Assembly (NCBI GenBank): GCA_013330215.1
Contig: DUIS01000062.1
Span: 1-13,681, forward strand
Length of the DNA stretch: 13,681 nt
Source of the DNA: Microcaldota archaeon
GTDB lineage: Archaea; Micrarchaeota; Micrarchaeia; Micrarchaeales; Micrarchaeaceae
Reading direction: 5' to 3'
A program made the position numbers and the translations under genes. Below the pieces are notes generated by a model that worked only from the letters and a program-made list of their open reading frames with translations, ran no database searches and was not told the DNA's origin. Position 1 is the first letter of the stretch. Every line of letters starts with the position of its first letter. Shown here piece after piece: positions 13,096 through 13,681 of this stretch.

Positions 13096-13681
13096 AGGCC
13101 CACCGCATAGGTTTTCCTCTCCTTGAACTCGGACTTCTTGCCCTTGTTCCACTGCCTTATAGGCCTCAGGTAGCCCACTATCCTTGAGTAGACCTCGCAT
13201 TCCGCATCGCACTTCTCGCACCTGATGTGCTCGCCCGCATTGTAGCCGTGGTTCGGGCAGACGCTGAATGTCGGTGTTATGGTGAAGTAAGGCAGCTTGT
13301 AGTTGTTGCATATCTTCTTCACGAGCGCCTTCAGCCCCTTCGTGTCCGTTATCCGCTCGCCGACGAATATGTGCACTACCGTGCCCCCGGTGTATTTAGC
13401 CTGGAATTCGTCCTGCAGGTCAAGCGCCTCGAAGACGTCGTCCGTATGGTTCACCGGAAGCTGAGTGGAGTTGGTGTAGAATGGGTCTGCGCCCTCGCAG
13501 TATGCACTCTCGTTGCCGCACATTATGTGCTTGTAGAGCTCCTTGTCCTTCTTTGCGAGCCTGTAGGATGTGCCCTCTGCGGGGGTGGCCTCGAGGTTGT
13601 AGTTGTTGCCCGTCTGCTTCTGGAACTCGGTCATCCTGTCCCTCATGTGGTCCATCACCCGCAGCGCGAACTTCTTGCCGT
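13092..13681 (-). CDS. nrdD: Anaerobic (class III) ribonucleoside-triphosphate reductase, C-terminal part, runs off right edge
   Basis: Reduces ribonucleoside triphosphates to deoxynucleotides under anoxic conditions. Only the last 195 residues are in the window; the reading frame continues past the right edge without a start. Visible family marks are DPFYTNSTQLPVN, the segment TPTFSVCPNHGYNAGEH, and the zinc-binding cysteines in RCEKCDAECEVYSR. The glycyl-radical segment RIVGYLRPIRQWNKGKKSEF follows, where the Gly of VGY is the radical site. The stop overlaps the nrdG start. The enzyme's radical is destroyed by oxygen, which supports an anaerobic lifestyle. N-terminal ATP-cone and barrel regions cannot be judged here. 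Confidence 0.95.
   Translation of the reverse strand, partial: GKKFALRVMDHMRDRMTEFQKQTGNNYNLEATPAEGTSYRLAKKDKELYKHIMCGNESAYCEGADPFYTNSTQLPVNHTDDVFEALDLQDEFQAKYTGGTVVHIFVGERITDTKGLKALVKKICNNYKLPYFTITPTFSVCPNHGYNAGEHIRCEKCDAECEVYSRIVGYLRPIRQWNKGKKSEFKERKTYAVGL

Noticed and set aside
12406..13311. Longer NrdG reading frame with about 70 extra N-terminal residues
   Set aside because: The extra part overlaps conserved nrdD coding sequence in another frame; GTG 13095 gives a normal-length activase with a coupled start.
1..13681. tRNA, rRNA or CRISPR array
   Set aside because: No cloverleaf-like arms with the T-loop consensus, no rRNA signature and no regularly spaced repeats were seen on reading both strands.

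Overview
The window reads as a piece of an archaeal chromosome. A Dim2/Pno1-type KH protein is followed directly by topoisomerase VI subunit B, a pair typical of archaea. Most transcription units start 5-15 nt downstream of the place predicted by an upstream TATA-like box, which suggests leaderless or very short leaders. Codon use is dominated by ATA (Ile), AGG (Arg) and AAG (Lys). A class II lysyl-tRNA synthetase, a large sequon-rich surface protein and several orphan membrane proteins make a DPANN-type lineage (Micrarchaeota-like) my best guess, but that assignment is inference. An intact [NiFe] hydrogenase and a class III (oxygen-sensitive) ribonucleotide reductase point to anaerobic life.

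Layout. 1-601 (-): N-terminal 200 residues of class II LysRS, running off the left edge. 695-1264 (-): coiled-coil/winged-helix regulator, separated from lysS by a compact hairpin terminator and a lysS promoter. 1472-3634 (+): KH protein and Top6B. 3689-6996 (-): three tightly linked genes encoding a cytoplasmic coiled-coil/winged-helix protein, a 54-residue basic protein whose stop codon overlaps the next start, and an 804-residue two-pass membrane protein with about 23 N-glycosylation sequons in its outer part. 7106-7516 (-): small membrane protein with a CxxC motif. 7605-8766 (+): hydrogenase maturation operon with HypC, a protein carrying a second HypC-like domain, and the endopeptidase. 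8758-9384 (-): AT-rich methyltransferase. 9409-11233 (-): [NiFe] hydrogenase large and small subunits. 11274-13681 (-): nucleotide-synthesis operon pyrD, nrdG and nrdD, the last cut by the right edge.

How the genes fit together. The small and large hydrogenase subunits form the catalytic dimer. HypC and the HypC-like protein would take part in delivering Fe(CN)2CO, and the endopeptidase would remove the large subunit's C-terminal tail. NrdG activates NrdD to make deoxynucleotides anaerobically, and PyrD supplies pyrimidine precursors.

The most striking observation is a 22-bp direct repeat (21/22 identical) flanking the AT-rich methyltransferase gene. Both copies encode the start of the hydrogenase tail that the endopeptidase removes. 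Reading past the outer copy in the hydrogenase frame gives an intact alternative tail and a stop codon. The methyltransferase therefore appears to have inserted into the disposable 3' end of the hydrogenase gene, leaving the old tail as a fossil inside the convergent endopeptidase gene. Other points of interest are the internal-cysteine HypC-like domain, a class-2-type PyrD with a class-1-type catalytic Cys, the vicinal Cys pair in the hydrogenase small subunit, and the uncharacterised coiled-coil/small protein/membrane protein operon.
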